A stretch of DNA of 64,000 bases. It comes from Tundrisphaera lichenicola. GTDB lineage: Bacteria; Planctomycetota; Planctomycetia; Isosphaerales; Isosphaeraceae. The stretch is from the NCBI RefSeq assembly GCF_051175385.1, contig NZ_CP195106.1, positions 5,084,001-5,148,000 of the forward strand, in the 5' to 3' direction. The position numbers and the translations under genes are program-made. Shown in pieces: positions 9,284 through 17,899 of this stretch. The notes beneath the pieces are model-generated. The model saw only the letters and a program-made list of their open reading frames with translations. It was not told the DNA's origin and made no database searches. Position 1 is the first letter of the stretch, and every line of letters starts with the position of its first letter.

Positions 9284-9654
9284 GATGAGGCCTTGGCCAC
9301 TGCCACTCCGAGTCGTCGGGCGACCGCCCTCGCCAGGGTCGGGAGCGAGCGGGACGCCTGATCGAAGGTCAAAAACGCTCCTTTAGGCACCACAATCAGG
9401 TCGACTCCAGGAGGAAGTTCGGCCTTGTTCAATCGAAATGCTTCGCGAAGAATCCGCTTGGCATGATTCCGGTCCACGGCCTTTCGAATCTTCCGTTTCG
9501 ACGCAGAAATGCCCAATCGAGGATGCCCGAGCGAATTCTCCAGGCCATAGATGATCAGGAAGGGATCGGACGCGGATTTTTTACGCTCGAAGGCATTGCG
9601 AAAGACAGCCGGATCGGCAATTCGCTCGTGAGGCCGGAACGTAGCCGAGGACAT
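9280..9654 (-). CDS. rnpA: Ribonuclease P protein component
   Basis: Protein subunit of RNase P, which matures the 5' end of tRNAs. From ATG at 9654 it has 124 residues, the usual length. The N-terminal phenylalanine-rich helix is ATFRPHERIADPAVFRNAFERKK, and the signature RNR-type motif appears as KIRKAVDRNHAKRILREAFR. The frame is open further upstream to 9819, but only the internal ATG gives a normal N-terminus. It overlaps yidD by four bases. Unusually, the upstream neighbour is not rpmH (L34) but a small membrane protein and an hspR-like gene. Confidence 0.95.
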   Translation of the reverse strand: MSSATFRPHERIADPAVFRNAFERKKSASDPFLIIYGLENSLGHPRLGISASKRKIRKAVDRNHAKRILREAFRLNKAELPPGVDLIVVPKGAFLTFDQASRSLPTLARAVARRLGVAVAKASS

Positions 9655-9668
9655 GACGATCCATTCGA

Positions 9669-9935
9669 TCAAGGGGGAGGAGAAGCCTCGGGATTCGGGG
9701 CGATCTCGGGCAAAGTAACGATCCTTGGGGGAGACAGGTTCGCACGCAGGATCCTCCCACGACGAATCAGATGCCAAAGAGCCAGGAGTGCCATGACGGT
9801 CGAAGCCAATAATCCCCAAGCAAGCAGGATCACTGCGGCCCGACCAATCCGGATCCGATCGGACGGCTTTAGATCTCTCCGTCTCAGGACGGAGGTGGGC
9901 AACCTCACCCGCCGGGTATCCTCATCCCCGGACAT
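9669..9935 (-). CDS. Small single-span membrane protein, unknown function
   Basis: An 88-residue protein from ATG at 9935. The N-terminal third is charged and arginine-rich (DTRRVRLPTSVLRRRDLKPSDRIRIGR). One membrane helix follows (AAVILLAWGLLASTVMALLALWHLI), then a basic stretch and a proline-rich tail. GAGGAGG lies about 12 bases upstream of this ATG, and the start overlaps the hspR-like gene by 14 bases. An in-frame ATG at 9965 would lengthen the overlap to 44 bases. It sits between hspR and rnpA in a tightly packed minus-strand run. I recognise no family. Confidence 0.7.
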   Translation of the reverse strand: MSGDEDTRRVRLPTSVLRRRDLKPSDRIRIGRAAVILLAWGLLASTVMALLALWHLIRRGRILRANLSPPRIVTLPEIAPNPEASPPP

Positions 9936-10239
9936 CGTTCGAGCCTTCCTCCTCAAAAATCTCACGAAGAGAACGTGCGAGATGATCGAGCCGTTCGCGA
10001 GTAAAGTCCATCTGATCTTTCAGTTGGAGGATTACCTCAATTCCAGCAAGATTGATGCCGAGGTCACGCTGGAAAGTCGTGATGCTCCAGAGTCGTCGGA
10101 TCTCCGCCGGGCCGTAACCTTCGACCTCTCCGCTTCGAATGGACCGGACAAGTCCACGGTCCTCATATCGGAGTAGTGTGGTCGTCGAGATCGAAAGTTG
10201 CCGGGCCACGAGTTCGCGAGGGAGGATAGACGGTTCCAC
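9922..10239 (-). CDS. hspR: HspR-like MerR-family heat-shock repressor
   Basis: A 105-residue MerR-type DNA-binding protein of the HspR branch. After the helix-turn-helix (ARQLSISTTTLLRYEDRGLV, with wing RSGEVEGYGPAEIRRLW) comes the HspR hallmark DLGINLAGIEVILQLKDQM and a coiled-coil tail. HspR represses dnaK-type chaperone operons in other bacteria, with DnaK as co-repressor. The chosen start is GTG at 10237-10239, preceded by AAGAGGA at good spacing; the frame extends further upstream but would overlap dnaJ. The gene lies 25 bases after the DnaJ-like gene, as hspR does in actinobacterial operons. No HAIR-type inverted repeat was seen upstream of dnaJ. HspR identity is from family motifs; regulation is inferred. 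Confidence 0.85.
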   Translation of the reverse strand: MEPSILPRELVARQLSISTTTLLRYEDRGLVRSIRSGEVEGYGPAEIRRLWSITTFQRDLGINLAGIEVILQLKDQMDFTRERLDHLARSLREIFEEEGSNDVRG

Positions 10240-10264
10240 GGAGTAGGTCCTCTTGCCGGTCCCG

Positions 10265-11245
10265 TTACCAGAGCCCTTCCCGCGGTCGGGCCGGGTTGAT
10301 CCGCGCAAACTCCTCGATGAGACGGCGACTTTCCTCATCGATCGACTTCGGGACAACGACCTTGATAATGACATAAAGGTCGCCCACGGGGAGCGATTTG
10401 GAGGCGGCCACTCCCTGACCTCGAAGGCGAAGCCTCTGTCCCGTGCTGGTCCCAGGTGGGATAGTCAGAGTTTTGAGGCCATCGATCGTCGGCACTTCGA
10501 CCTTGGCTCCGAGGATAGCCTCGGCCACTCCGATCGGGACTTCGACCGAGAGGTCGCGGCCGTCGCGGGTGAAGTAGGGATGTGGTTCTACCGTCACGGT
10601 GATCACTAGATCAAGCTGTCCGGAAGGGTCGCCCTGCCCTCGGAGCCGGAGCTTCGACCCCGAGTCGATCCCGGCCGGGATCTTGACGACTTTAGTCTCA
10701 TGCTGACCTTGCTGCCGCTCGAACTCGATTGACGTCTCGCCGCCTCTGACGGCGGTCAAGAAGGGAATTGTCAGCGAAGCTTCGGCGACTTGGGGCTCGG
10801 CGTGACCACCGCGCTTGCGTTGGCCCCGCTCGCCGCGCATTCGGTTGATAATATCGTCGAAAATACCACCGCCGCCCGGTTCTCCTCCGGGGTGGGAGGT
10901 TCCTCCCCGGGCTGAAGGGCCGAAGAAATCGCTCAGATCGATATTATCAAACCCGCCCTGGCCACCTTGATGAGCGGCCCATTCCGAGGCGCCGGCACGA
11001 GGTCCGAATGGGCCGCCTCCCTCGAAGGCATCTTGACCGAATTGATCGAATTTCGCTCGTTTCTCGGTGTCCGAAAGAATGTCGTAAGCGTTCTGGACCT
11101 CCTTGAATCGAGACTCGGAAGACTTATCCCCCGGATTTGCGTCGGGATGATGCTTCCTGGCCAGAGACCGATAAGCCTTTTTGATCTGATCAGGCGTGGC
11201 ATCTCGGGCCACACCCAGAGTTTCATAATAATCGCGAGCGGCCAT
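10265..11245 (-). CDS. cbpA: DnaJ-type co-chaperone without zinc finger (CbpA-like)
   Basis: A 326-residue J-domain protein. The J domain (residues 1-70) carries the essential HPD in RKHHPDANPG. A Gly/Phe-rich linker follows (to about residue 140), then the two C-terminal substrate-binding beta domains (IPFLTAVRGGETSIEF, GSKLRLRGQG, LGAKVEVPTIDG, GQRLRLRGQG). The four-CxxCxGxG zinc finger of classical DnaJ is missing, so it is a type B/CbpA-like partner of DnaK. It is the first gene of a minus-strand run with hspR, a small membrane protein, rnpA and yidD. The upstream 220 bases are shared with a divergent unknown gene. Confidence 0.95.
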   Translation of the reverse strand: MAARDYYETLGVARDATPDQIKKAYRSLARKHHPDANPGDKSSESRFKEVQNAYDILSDTEKRAKFDQFGQDAFEGGGPFGPRAGASEWAAHQGGQGGFDNIDLSDFFGPSARGGTSHPGGEPGGGGIFDDIINRMRGERGQRKRGGHAEPQVAEASLTIPFLTAVRGGETSIEFERQQGQHETKVVKIPAGIDSGSKLRLRGQGDPSGQLDLVITVTVEPHPYFTRDGRDLSVEVPIGVAEAILGAKVEVPTIDGLKTLTIPPGTSTGQRLRLRGQGVAASKSLPVGDLYVIIKVVVPKSIDEESRRLIEEFARINPARPREGLW

Positions 11246-11467
11246 ACCGTCCCCCGGGACACCCGAGTTCGTCTGGTTCGACCCCGTCCATTCCGGACTT
11301 TTCTCGGCCAGCGAACAGTTCTAGCATAGTCTCTCCCGTACCCTCGGTTCAAGGAAAGCTCTCGCAGGACGCGCCACTCTCGCCGTCGAGACTGTGGATC
11401 GCTACAATAAGATTCTGAAATTACCGAATTATCTGTTCTCTACGCTCGTTTTGTCGACCTCGGATTG

Positions 11468-11980
11468 ATGTCATCGCAATCGATCATCATTTATGAGCGT
11501 CTGAATCAATGGTCCCGTCAGCTCAGGCCAAGATTCGGGGACAATTCCATCCGATGGACGGAGGCCCGATCGGCGTACGACCTTTCCCAGGCGGCCGTAC
11601 TCTCCAACTGTCCGATCTTCGTAATTGACCTCTCCCACGATCCGATCCGAGGGTTGGAAGCCCTGGATGCCGGCCTGCGCGAGGCGCCATCGGCTCTTAG
11701 TCTTATCATCGATACAGGGAATCATGACGGGCTCTCGATCACGGCCCGTGAGATTGGGGCGACTCTCTTGCTATCAGGCTTAGTCGTCCCACCCGAGGTG
11801 ATTTCCCTGCTCCGGCGGTGGATCCCCATGGCTTCCGCGCGATCCGGGGCCGAAGGTTGGCCGAATCCTTCGGACATCGACAACGACCTCAGGGATGGTC
11901 CCGAATTGGTCGATTCAAAATCCTTTCCACCCCCTTCCCCGAATTTCGGGTCTTCCCCACTTTTCGACCCCTGCTCGTAG
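11468..11980 (+). CDS. Unknown protein, possibly a degenerate receiver-like fold
   Basis: About 170 residues from ATG at 11468 (an adjacent TTG at 11465 is possible). It alternates strands and helices (SIIIYERLNQW, CPIFVIDLSH, SALSLIIDTGNHDGLSITAREIGATLLLSG, LVVPPEVISLLRRW), which resembles a receiver-type alpha/beta fold, but it has no convincing phospho-acceptor pattern. The last 45 residues are proline- and serine-rich and probably disordered. It ends 23 bases before the mrp gene and may be co-transcribed with it. I do not recognise a family. Confidence 0.6.
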   Translation: MSSQSIIIYERLNQWSRQLRPRFGDNSIRWTEARSAYDLSQAAVLSNCPIFVIDLSHDPIRGLEALDAGLREAPSALSLIIDTGNHDGLSITAREIGATLLLSGLVVPPEVISLLRRWIPMASARSGAEGWPNPSDIDNDLRDGPELVDSKSFPPPSPNFGSSPLFDPCS

Positions 11981-12003
11981 GACCCTCTCAAGGACTTCTC
12001 TTG

Positions 12004-13170
12004 ATGTTCGGCAAGAAGAACGCCAGCCTGACCGAGCAAGACGTGCTGACCGCCCTGAAGGGCGTGAAGGATCCTGACATCCAACGCGACCTCGTCGACC
12101 TAGGGATGATCAAGAATATCCAGATCGGCGAAGGAACGGTCACACTCACGGTGAATCTCACGACTCCCGCCTGTCCTCTCAAAGCCAAGATCGAGAAGGA
12201 CGTCCGGGACGCATTGACGGCACGACTAGGCCCTGAACTGGCTTATACCATCAATATGTCCGCCGATGTCCGGGGGAAGGGAGTTGCGGAAAAGGGCGAC
12301 ATTCCGGGCGTCAAGAACGTGATTGCCGTGGGTTCGGGAAAGGGCGGGGTTGGCAAGTCGACCATAGCGGCTTCCATCGCATACGGGCTGCAATCCTACG
12401 GCTCGAAAGTTGGCCTGATGGACGCCGATGTCTATGGTCCTTCGATACCCCATCTTGTCGGGGCTGTCGGCCGGCCGATGGCCGTCGGAGAGCGGATCAT
12501 GCCGATCGAAGCAAATGGACTGAAACTGATGTCGATGGGATTTCTGCTCGAACCGGAGCGGGCAGTGATCATGCGTGGGCCGATGCTCCACGGGATCATG
12601 CAGCAATTCCTTCATCAGGTGGATTGGGGTGACCTGGATTACCTGGTGATCGACCTCCCACCTGGAACCGGCGACGTCCCTCTGACCCTGGCCCAGAGCC
12701 TTCCCCTGACCGGGGCGGTTGTGGTTTGCACACCGCAGGAAGTCGCGCTTCTCGACGCGGTCCGGGCCGTCTCGATGTTTCGACAGTTGAAGGTCCCTCT
12801 CCTGGGCATGGTCGAGAACATGAGCTTCTTCGATATCCGTGCCTATCTCAGCGAACGTGGTGGGACCAATGCTAAGCTCGCAGCCGCCACCGATAGCCTC
12901 TTCGAAGCTCCCGGCGATGAGCGAGTTTATCTCTTCGGTAGGGGTGGAGCACGCCGCAAGGCCGAGTCGATGGGTGTGCCATTCCTGGGCGAGGTCCCGT
13001 TGAACATCCTCCTTCGGGAGAATGGTGATGCTGGCCTTCTCCGAGAAGCACTGGCGGCCGGATCTCCTTCTCGACCTTACCTGCTCGGTGTCGTCGAGCA
13101 ACTCGCTGCCCAGATTAGTATCCAAAACATCAAGTCTCCCAAGATGCCGAAGCTCGAAATCCTCAGCTGA
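12004..13170 (+). CDS. mrp: Mrp/ApbC-type Fe-S carrier ATPase lacking the CxxC motif
   Basis: A 388-residue P-loop ATPase of the Mrp/NBP35/ApbC family, which carries iron-sulfur clusters to apo-proteins. An N-terminal MIP18/DUF59 domain (residues about 8-90: VLTALKGVKDPDIQRDLVDLGM, TTPACPLKAKIE) is followed by the deviant Walker A GSGKGGVGKST (about 116-126), DADVYGPSIPHL and DLPPGTGDVPLTLAQ. After VENMSFF the family normally has CPxC, which holds the cluster between subunits; here the corresponding region reads FDIRAYLSERGG with no cysteine, and an insertion precedes LFGRGGA. The start ATG at 12004 has AAGGA upstream. Cluster carriage may therefore be altered or lost. Confidence 0.92.
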   Translation: MFGKKNASLTEQDVLTALKGVKDPDIQRDLVDLGMIKNIQIGEGTVTLTVNLTTPACPLKAKIEKDVRDALTARLGPELAYTINMSADVRGKGVAEKGDIPGVKNVIAVGSGKGGVGKSTIAASIAYGLQSYGSKVGLMDADVYGPSIPHLVGAVGRPMAVGERIMPIEANGLKLMSMGFLLEPERAVIMRGPMLHGIMQQFLHQVDWGDLDYLVIDLPPGTGDVPLTLAQSLPLTGAVVVCTPQEVALLDAVRAVSMFRQLKVPLLGMVENMSFFDIRAYLSERGGTNAKLAAATDSLFEAPGDERVYLFGRGGARRKAESMGVPFLGEVPLNILLRENGDAGLLREALAAGSPSRPYLLGVVEQLAAQISIQNIKSPKMPKLEILS

Positions 13171-13182
13171 TTCATGACAAAA

Positions 13183-13225
13183 CGGTCGCCGAGAGTTCCC
13201 TTAGACGGGGAGGTCTCGGCGACCG
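13183..13225. terminator. 12-bp hairpin between convergent genes
   Basis: CGGTCGCCGAGA (13183-13194) pairs perfectly with TCTCGGCGACCG (13214-13225). It lies between the mrp stop and the stop of the minus-strand DUF433 gene. Reading the minus strand, the hairpin is followed by GTTTTGTC, so it probably serves the minus-strand gene best and may act in both directions. Confidence 0.7.
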
Positions 13226-13254
13226 GGATCATCACGGGTTCGGAAGGATGGAAA

Positions 13255-14010
13255 TCAATCCTCGTTCTGGTCCTGGGCAACGGCATAGGCAACGCAGATC
13301 CGGACATCCTCTTCGGTCAGTTCTGGGTGAGACCGGAGGATATCGGCCCAGGTAAACCCATCGACGATCAGCGACACGATGTGACTGACTGTGATCCAGG
13401 TTCCCTTGATGACGGGCGATAGGTCCGAGATATCGAAATCAAAAACCAGTCGATCACTCCAGTTAAGTGCATCTTGCTCTTGTTCTGCTGGTTCGACCTC
13501 CAATAAATCATCCAGGGCGTCGAACGGGAGGATCGGCCACTCATTCGATTCGATCTCCTGACAGTCGAAGTCGGTCACATCGATCGAGGATTTCGATTGG
13601 TGCTTGACCCTGCTGAGTCGAATGCACTCGAGCGCGTCGATCGCCTCCTTGACCGATCGAGTGGCCTGATCGGCGGCCGATGGTGAATATCTTTTGGGAG
13701 TCTGGGTTTCCCGACCCGAAACATCCGCCTCGGCGAGCTCACGGTCCTGCTGACGCACGAGGGCTCGCTTGAGTCTCCATGCCGAGGAGATGACGTGATC
13801 CACCAGGACCGATTCGAGCGGACCACGCGGGTTCAATTCGAGGAGGACGCTTCCGGAGAAGTCTTGAAAAGTATTCGCTCGAGTTGATCGATTCCGCGTT
13901 CGGGAGCGTGGGTTGGTTTTGCGAGCGAAAACTTCCACGAGACCGGAGGGATTGGAATGCATGCGGGACGAGGTAGTCGCAACGTCGAAGTGGCTCGCCT
14001 TGAGTTCCAT
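13255..14010 (-). CDS. Two-part protein: degenerate N-terminal domain plus C-terminal DUF433 helix-turn-helix
   Basis: A 251-residue protein. Residues about 195-245 (LSPVIKGTWITVSHIVSLIVDGFTWADILRSHPELTEEDV) match the DUF433 domain, a small winged/helix-turn-helix fold usually found alone in VapB-like antitoxins. The N-terminal half (about residues 50-100: LLELNPRGPLESVLVDHVISSAWRLKRAL) resembles the conserved core of a widespread planctomycete hypothetical family that begins with a 'recycled transposase'-type region. An acidic linker separates the two. DUF433 is usually about 75 residues and stand-alone, so this fusion is uncommon. No partner toxin is adjacent. Confidence 0.7.
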   Translation of the reverse strand: MELKASHFDVATTSSRMHSNPSGLVEVFARKTNPRSRTRNRSTRANTFQDFSGSVLLELNPRGPLESVLVDHVISSAWRLKRALVRQQDRELAEADVSGRETQTPKRYSPSAADQATRSVKEAIDALECIRLSRVKHQSKSSIDVTDFDCQEIESNEWPILPFDALDDLLEVEPAEQEQDALNWSDRLVFDFDISDLSPVIKGTWITVSHIVSLIVDGFTWADILRSHPELTEEDVRICVAYAVAQDQNED

Positions 14011-14167
14011 GACCGGGCTCCCCTGAATGCGACCGGATGATCGTTCCGAAGGATGACGCTCGCACTGAGCGTCAGGCTTCGTTCGTCAATAGAGTCGCGA
14101 TTCGAGAGGTTGCCTTAGCACACAATATAGAAAACGGTTCGACCAATTGAGAACTCGCTCCGGAAAA

Positions 14168-15730
14168 TTATCCGCGACGCAGGGCTCGACCTGGTGTCGC
14201 ACCGGTTGGTAGGCCATCCTCCAACACCATCGTACCGTCAACGATCACGTGCCGGACACCTTCTGCGAGGGCCTTGCCGTCGGCATAGGTCGAGCGGTCG
14301 GTGATGGTCGAGGCGTCGAATAGGGCGATATCCGCGACGTATCCGGGCCGGATCATCCCACGGTCGGTCAGTCGGTAGCGTCGTGCCGCGTGAGAGGTCA
14401 GGTGCGAGATCGCTTCGGGCCAGGTGTAGTCTCCAAGGGTCCGGGTGTGATAGCCCAGATATCGGGCGAACGCCCCGGTTCCTCGAGGATGGGGGTAACC
14501 GCCTCGAAAGATCCCATCGGACCCTGCCATGTGGGAGGGGTGTCGGAGAATCGCCCTGACGTCTTCCTCGGTTCGATCGATGGCTCGAAAGCTCACGACG
14601 CCCACGGCCAGGTCCGAAGCGAGCAGAATATCGCAGATGAAATCGCAAGGGGTTTGCCCGGCCTTCTTGGCGGCATCGATGACGGTTTTGCCTTCAGCCC
14701 ATCGCCAGGTCGGATTGGCCACCATGGCCAGGTGCACCTTGTTCAGAGGGAACTGGGTTGGGGCGGGGAACCAATCCGATTCGAGCCGAGCACGAATGGT
14801 CCGATCGGCCAGACGTTCTAGAGTCGCCTCGTTCCCTCCCTCCTGGACCCAGGGAGGGAGCGAGACCATCCCGAGGATGGTGCTGCCGGCCAGATATGGA
14901 TAGGTATCGAAGGTGAGATCGAAGCCCATCGCAAGCCCTTTGTCGATCAAGGGAAGCATGATATCGGCCGGTCCGTTGTAGTGAGAGATATGGGCCGCGA
15001 CACCCGACCTCCGGACGATATCATACACTTCTTCCATGCCAACCGGAGAATTCGCCCCGTAGGCCCTCATGTGAGTGACGTATACGCCATCGTCGGGGAC
15101 GAGGACCTCACAAAGCGCTGCGATTTCACGGGCATCGGCGTGGCGACTCGGTAGATAGTCGAGCCCGGTGGAGAGGCCGACGGCCCCAGCCTCCATTCCG
15201 TCTCGAACCATCTTCTGCATGGCTCGAAGTTCGTGGTCCGTCGCTGGCCGAGGGTCGTGACCTATCACTTCGATCCGGACGTTCCCATTCGGGATCAAGT
15301 AAGCGACATTGATTGCGGTCTTACGGTCGAAGCGGGCCAGGTATTCATCAACCCCATTCCAGTCGTAGTCGATGTTCGGCGGATTTCCATTGAATCCTGC
15401 CGTATAGCGACGCATGTAGTCGATTGTCGCCGCAGAGCCCGGTGCGAAAGAGCACCCGTCCTGTCCGATGATGTAGGTCGTTACACCTTGCTTGAGCGCC
15501 GGCAAATGGACCGGATCGGCCAGCAGCATCAGATCGCCGTGGACGTGAGCATCGATAAATCCGGGTGTGATCGTGAGCCCGGTCGCATCAAGGACCTTTG
15601 CGGCCGTCGAGTCACCCAAATGTCCGACAGCCGCAATGACCGAATCCAGGACGGCGACATCGGCCCGAAAGGCAGGTCCGCCAGTTCCATCGATGACCCA
15701 GCCACCCCTGGCGATCAAGTCGTATTCCAT
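14168..15730 (-). CDS. N-acyl-D-amino-acid deacylase-type amidohydrolase
   Basis: A 520-residue metal-dependent amidohydrolase. The N-terminus has the composite beta-sandwich (YDLIARGGWVIDGTGGPAFRADVAVL), then the metal-binding TPGFIDAHVHGD, a later THMRAYG and ISHYNGP with histidine ligands, and the family-typical GLSTGLDYLPS and MAGSDGIFRGGYPHPRGTGAF. These fit D-aminoacylase/N-acyl-D-glutamate deacylase proteins that free D-amino acids from N-acyl forms. The C-terminus again joins the sandwich domain (IRPGYVADIALFDASTI). I chose ATG at 15730 because it directly starts the conserved domain; upstream in-frame codons to 15802 look non-coding. The exact substrate is unknown. Confidence 0.88.
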   Translation of the reverse strand: MEYDLIARGGWVIDGTGGPAFRADVAVLDSVIAAVGHLGDSTAAKVLDATGLTITPGFIDAHVHGDLMLLADPVHLPALKQGVTTYIIGQDGCSFAPGSAATIDYMRRYTAGFNGNPPNIDYDWNGVDEYLARFDRKTAINVAYLIPNGNVRIEVIGHDPRPATDHELRAMQKMVRDGMEAGAVGLSTGLDYLPSRHADAREIAALCEVLVPDDGVYVTHMRAYGANSPVGMEEVYDIVRRSGVAAHISHYNGPADIMLPLIDKGLAMGFDLTFDTYPYLAGSTILGMVSLPPWVQEGGNEATLERLADRTIRARLESDWFPAPTQFPLNKVHLAMVANPTWRWAEGKTVIDAAKKAGQTPCDFICDILLASDLAVGVVSFRAIDRTEEDVRAILRHPSHMAGSDGIFRGGYPHPRGTGAFARYLGYHTRTLGDYTWPEAISHLTSHAARRYRLTDRGMIRPGYVADIALFDASTITDRSTYADGKALAEGVRHVIVDGTMVLEDGLPTGATPGRALRRG

Positions 15731-15850
15731 GATGCTCTCGCAGAAAGAGGAGTCACCGAACTTGAAGAGACTAAGGCGCGAATGGGGGAGGTGTCCCGGC
15801 AAATCATCGAATTATTAGCATGGATCGAGAGAGGTTTAGGAGATCGTCCT

Positions 15851-16531
15851 TCATGATCTCTTCGGATTGTCGATCTGTTGCCAGAGATACCACATTGCGA
15901 TAGTCCGAAAAGGACGCCAGGGCTCGGCGAGTAGGCGACATTGTGAGGCGTCGGGTAGCACTTCAAGCTCATGGAAATTTTTGAGCCCGACCCGGATACC
16001 CAGGTCGCCAACCGAGAGGACATCAAGCCGACCGAGTCCAAAGATCAGGAACATTTCAGCGGTCCAGGGACCAACTCCCTTGACGGTCGTCAGAGCGCTG
16101 ATAACCTGCTCGTCATCCCACTCGTGCATCGATTCGAGAGGGATCGCTTCCTCATGGACGGCTTTCGCCAGGTTCAGAACGTATCGAGCCTTGACCCCGG
16201 AGAGTCCACAACTGCGCAAACCAGCCTCTCCTGTATTCAGGATGGGTTCCGGAGTGTGTGGCTCGCCGGTCAACATTCGGAGGCGTCGGTCGATCGAACT
16301 TGCGGCCTTGGAAGAGATTTGCTGACCAACGATGGCTCGGACCAGCGTGCCGAACCGGTCCGTCCTTGGTTCCAACCGGCATGGTCCGATCTCATCAATG
16401 ATGTACTTCCATCGAGGGTCGAGCGCACGGAGTGTTTCCACACCCTTCGACCAGGGATCAACCCCCTCGTAAGGCCCGACCTTGATGATTTGCTTCACCT
16501 TCGACTGTCGTTTAACGGGAGGCACCAGCAC
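15851..16531 (-). CDS. DNA-3-methyladenine glycosylase II-type (HhH-GPD) repair enzyme
   Basis: A 226-residue base-excision repair glycosylase of the AlkA/HhH-GPD superfamily, excising alkylated bases. Visible features are the FGTLVRAIVGQQISSKAASSIDRRL helix region, the helix-hairpin-helix LTTVKGVGPWTAEMFLIFGLG and the downstream catalytic aspartate in LSVGDLGIRVG. There is no C-terminal FeS cysteine loop, which excludes the EndoIII/MutY type. The full-length AlkA N-terminal domain is absent, as in short bacterial forms. It lies between the amidohydrolase and an aminotransferase on the same strand with modest gaps. Confidence 0.93.
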   Translation of the reverse strand: MLVPPVKRQSKVKQIIKVGPYEGVDPWSKGVETLRALDPRWKYIIDEIGPCRLEPRTDRFGTLVRAIVGQQISSKAASSIDRRLRMLTGEPHTPEPILNTGEAGLRSCGLSGVKARYVLNLAKAVHEEAIPLESMHEWDDEQVISALTTVKGVGPWTAEMFLIFGLGRLDVLSVGDLGIRVGLKNFHELEVLPDASQCRLLAEPWRPFRTIAMWYLWQQIDNPKRS

Positions 16532-16563
16532 CCTCCGATGGCAAATGAGCGGGCCAAGGTGAG

Positions 16564-17823
16564 TTATCGGTTATACGGAGTTAGTAGGCGGAGATGAGGA
16601 TGGGCATCGAGGAATTTCGCCAGCCGATCGACTCGATGAAGGGCATCCGGCAGGAACGAGAGGGCTTGTTTGATCCTCTCGTCTGACTCGGCGCAACTAA
16701 ATCGAAGGAAACCTCGGCCAGCCTCGCCGAAAGATTCTCCTCCGAGGCATGCCACGCCAAAGTCATCATCCGCGCCTTCTAGCAGGAACAGCGCCAATCC
16801 CTGGGAAGTGATTTTCAAACGATTGCAGAGGGGTCGAACGTCTGGATAGACATAAAACGTCCCCGCTGGCATGACCACGTGAAGCCCCTCGATCCCCTGG
16901 AGTCCCTCGACCAACCGATCTACCTTGCGATGAAATAGGGCCATGTACTCATCGCGAGTCGAGGCGTCCCGAGCAAGCGCGGCCAGCGCAGCCTTCTGAA
17001 CGAAAGGCGGACTGCAGGATGCGGAAGTGTTGATCAGTTTACCGAAGGCTTCGATGATCTCGGTATGGGCGACCGCAAACCCAATCCTCCAACCGCTCAT
17101 GCTGTAGGATTTGCTGAAGGTATAAGCCGATACAACATGGTCGAGCATGCCGGGCTCGGTCGCGATCGACTCGTGACGTCCGTTCCAGACCATGTGGCAA
17201 TAGGGCTCGTCCGAGAAGACCATCAGATCGGTCCCTCGGACTATCTCCGCAATTGCTCTCAGGTCGGATCTGGTGGCGACCCCGCCCGTCGGATTATGGG
17301 GAGAGTTCAGGAAGATCGCGCGAGGCCTGGGATCCGTCGCCAGAAAATGAGCGACGGCTGCGGCACCCGGCCGAAAGCCTTCTTCGACCCTCAATGGAGA
17401 AAGGACGGCTCTGGCTCCTCGACGTTCCAGGTTCGGAATGTAGGTCGGGAAGTGCGGGCTGAAAATCAGTGCACCGTCGCCGGGGTTCAGTATCGCTTCG
17501 GCGAAATACTGTTCGAACGGCTTGGCTCCCGAGGCAACTACGACGTGCTCAAGGTTGACGTCGAATCCGAACTCGAAATTGACGAATCGAGCGGCCTCGG
17601 ATCGGAATTCCGGAAGCCCCAAGCTCGGACCATATCCTGTCTCGTTCGCCTCGATGGAATGGAGACCGGCGGCCTTGGCGGCCGGAGTGGTAGGAAACGG
17701 ACTGTCGCCGATCTCGAGTTCAACCACATCCTTTCCACGAGACTTCAGTTCTCGGGCCAAGGCAAGCACGGTAAAGGCTGTTTCAGCCGTCAAACCGCTG
17801 GCGAGGTTGCTCAATCTCGGCAT
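16564..17823 (-). CDS. Pyridoxal-phosphate aminotransferase, class I/II fold
   Basis: A 419-residue fold-type I aminotransferase related to aspartate/aromatic aminotransferases. PLP contacts are visible: GYGPSLGLPEFR, SPHFPTY, NSPHNPTGG, FSDEPYCHMVW and the Schiff-base lysine in YTFSKSYSMSGWRIGFAV. The C-terminal arginine is in GRGFLRFSCAES. ATG at 17823 has GGGGAG about 10 bases upstream and begins MPRLSNLASGLTAE; the frame upstream to 17859 looks non-coding. The amino donor and acceptor cannot be assigned. Neighbours (glycosylase and an unknown gene) do not suggest a pathway. Confidence 0.92.
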   Translation of the reverse strand: MPRLSNLASGLTAETAFTVLALARELKSRGKDVVELEIGDSPFPTTPAAKAAGLHSIEANETGYGPSLGLPEFRSEAARFVNFEFGFDVNLEHVVVASGAKPFEQYFAEAILNPGDGALIFSPHFPTYIPNLERRGARAVLSPLRVEEGFRPGAAAVAHFLATDPRPRAIFLNSPHNPTGGVATRSDLRAIAEIVRGTDLMVFSDEPYCHMVWNGRHESIATEPGMLDHVVSAYTFSKSYSMSGWRIGFAVAHTEIIEAFGKLINTSASCSPPFVQKAALAALARDASTRDEYMALFHRKVDRLVEGLQGIEGLHVVMPAGTFYVYPDVRPLCNRLKITSQGLALFLLEGADDDFGVACLGGESFGEAGRGFLRFSCAESDERIKQALSFLPDALHRVDRLAKFLDAHPHLRLLTPYNR

Positions 17824-17899
17824 CGATCCGGATCTCCCCGAGTAACTCAATCCGATCATTCAGTATGACCGGAAGGTGTCTCGGGTGAAATCCCTGGGC

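Noticed and set aside
12226..13125. 299-codon minus-strand frame over mrp
   Set aside because: It is antisense to the Mrp-type ATPase with intact P-loop and has no recognisable domain.
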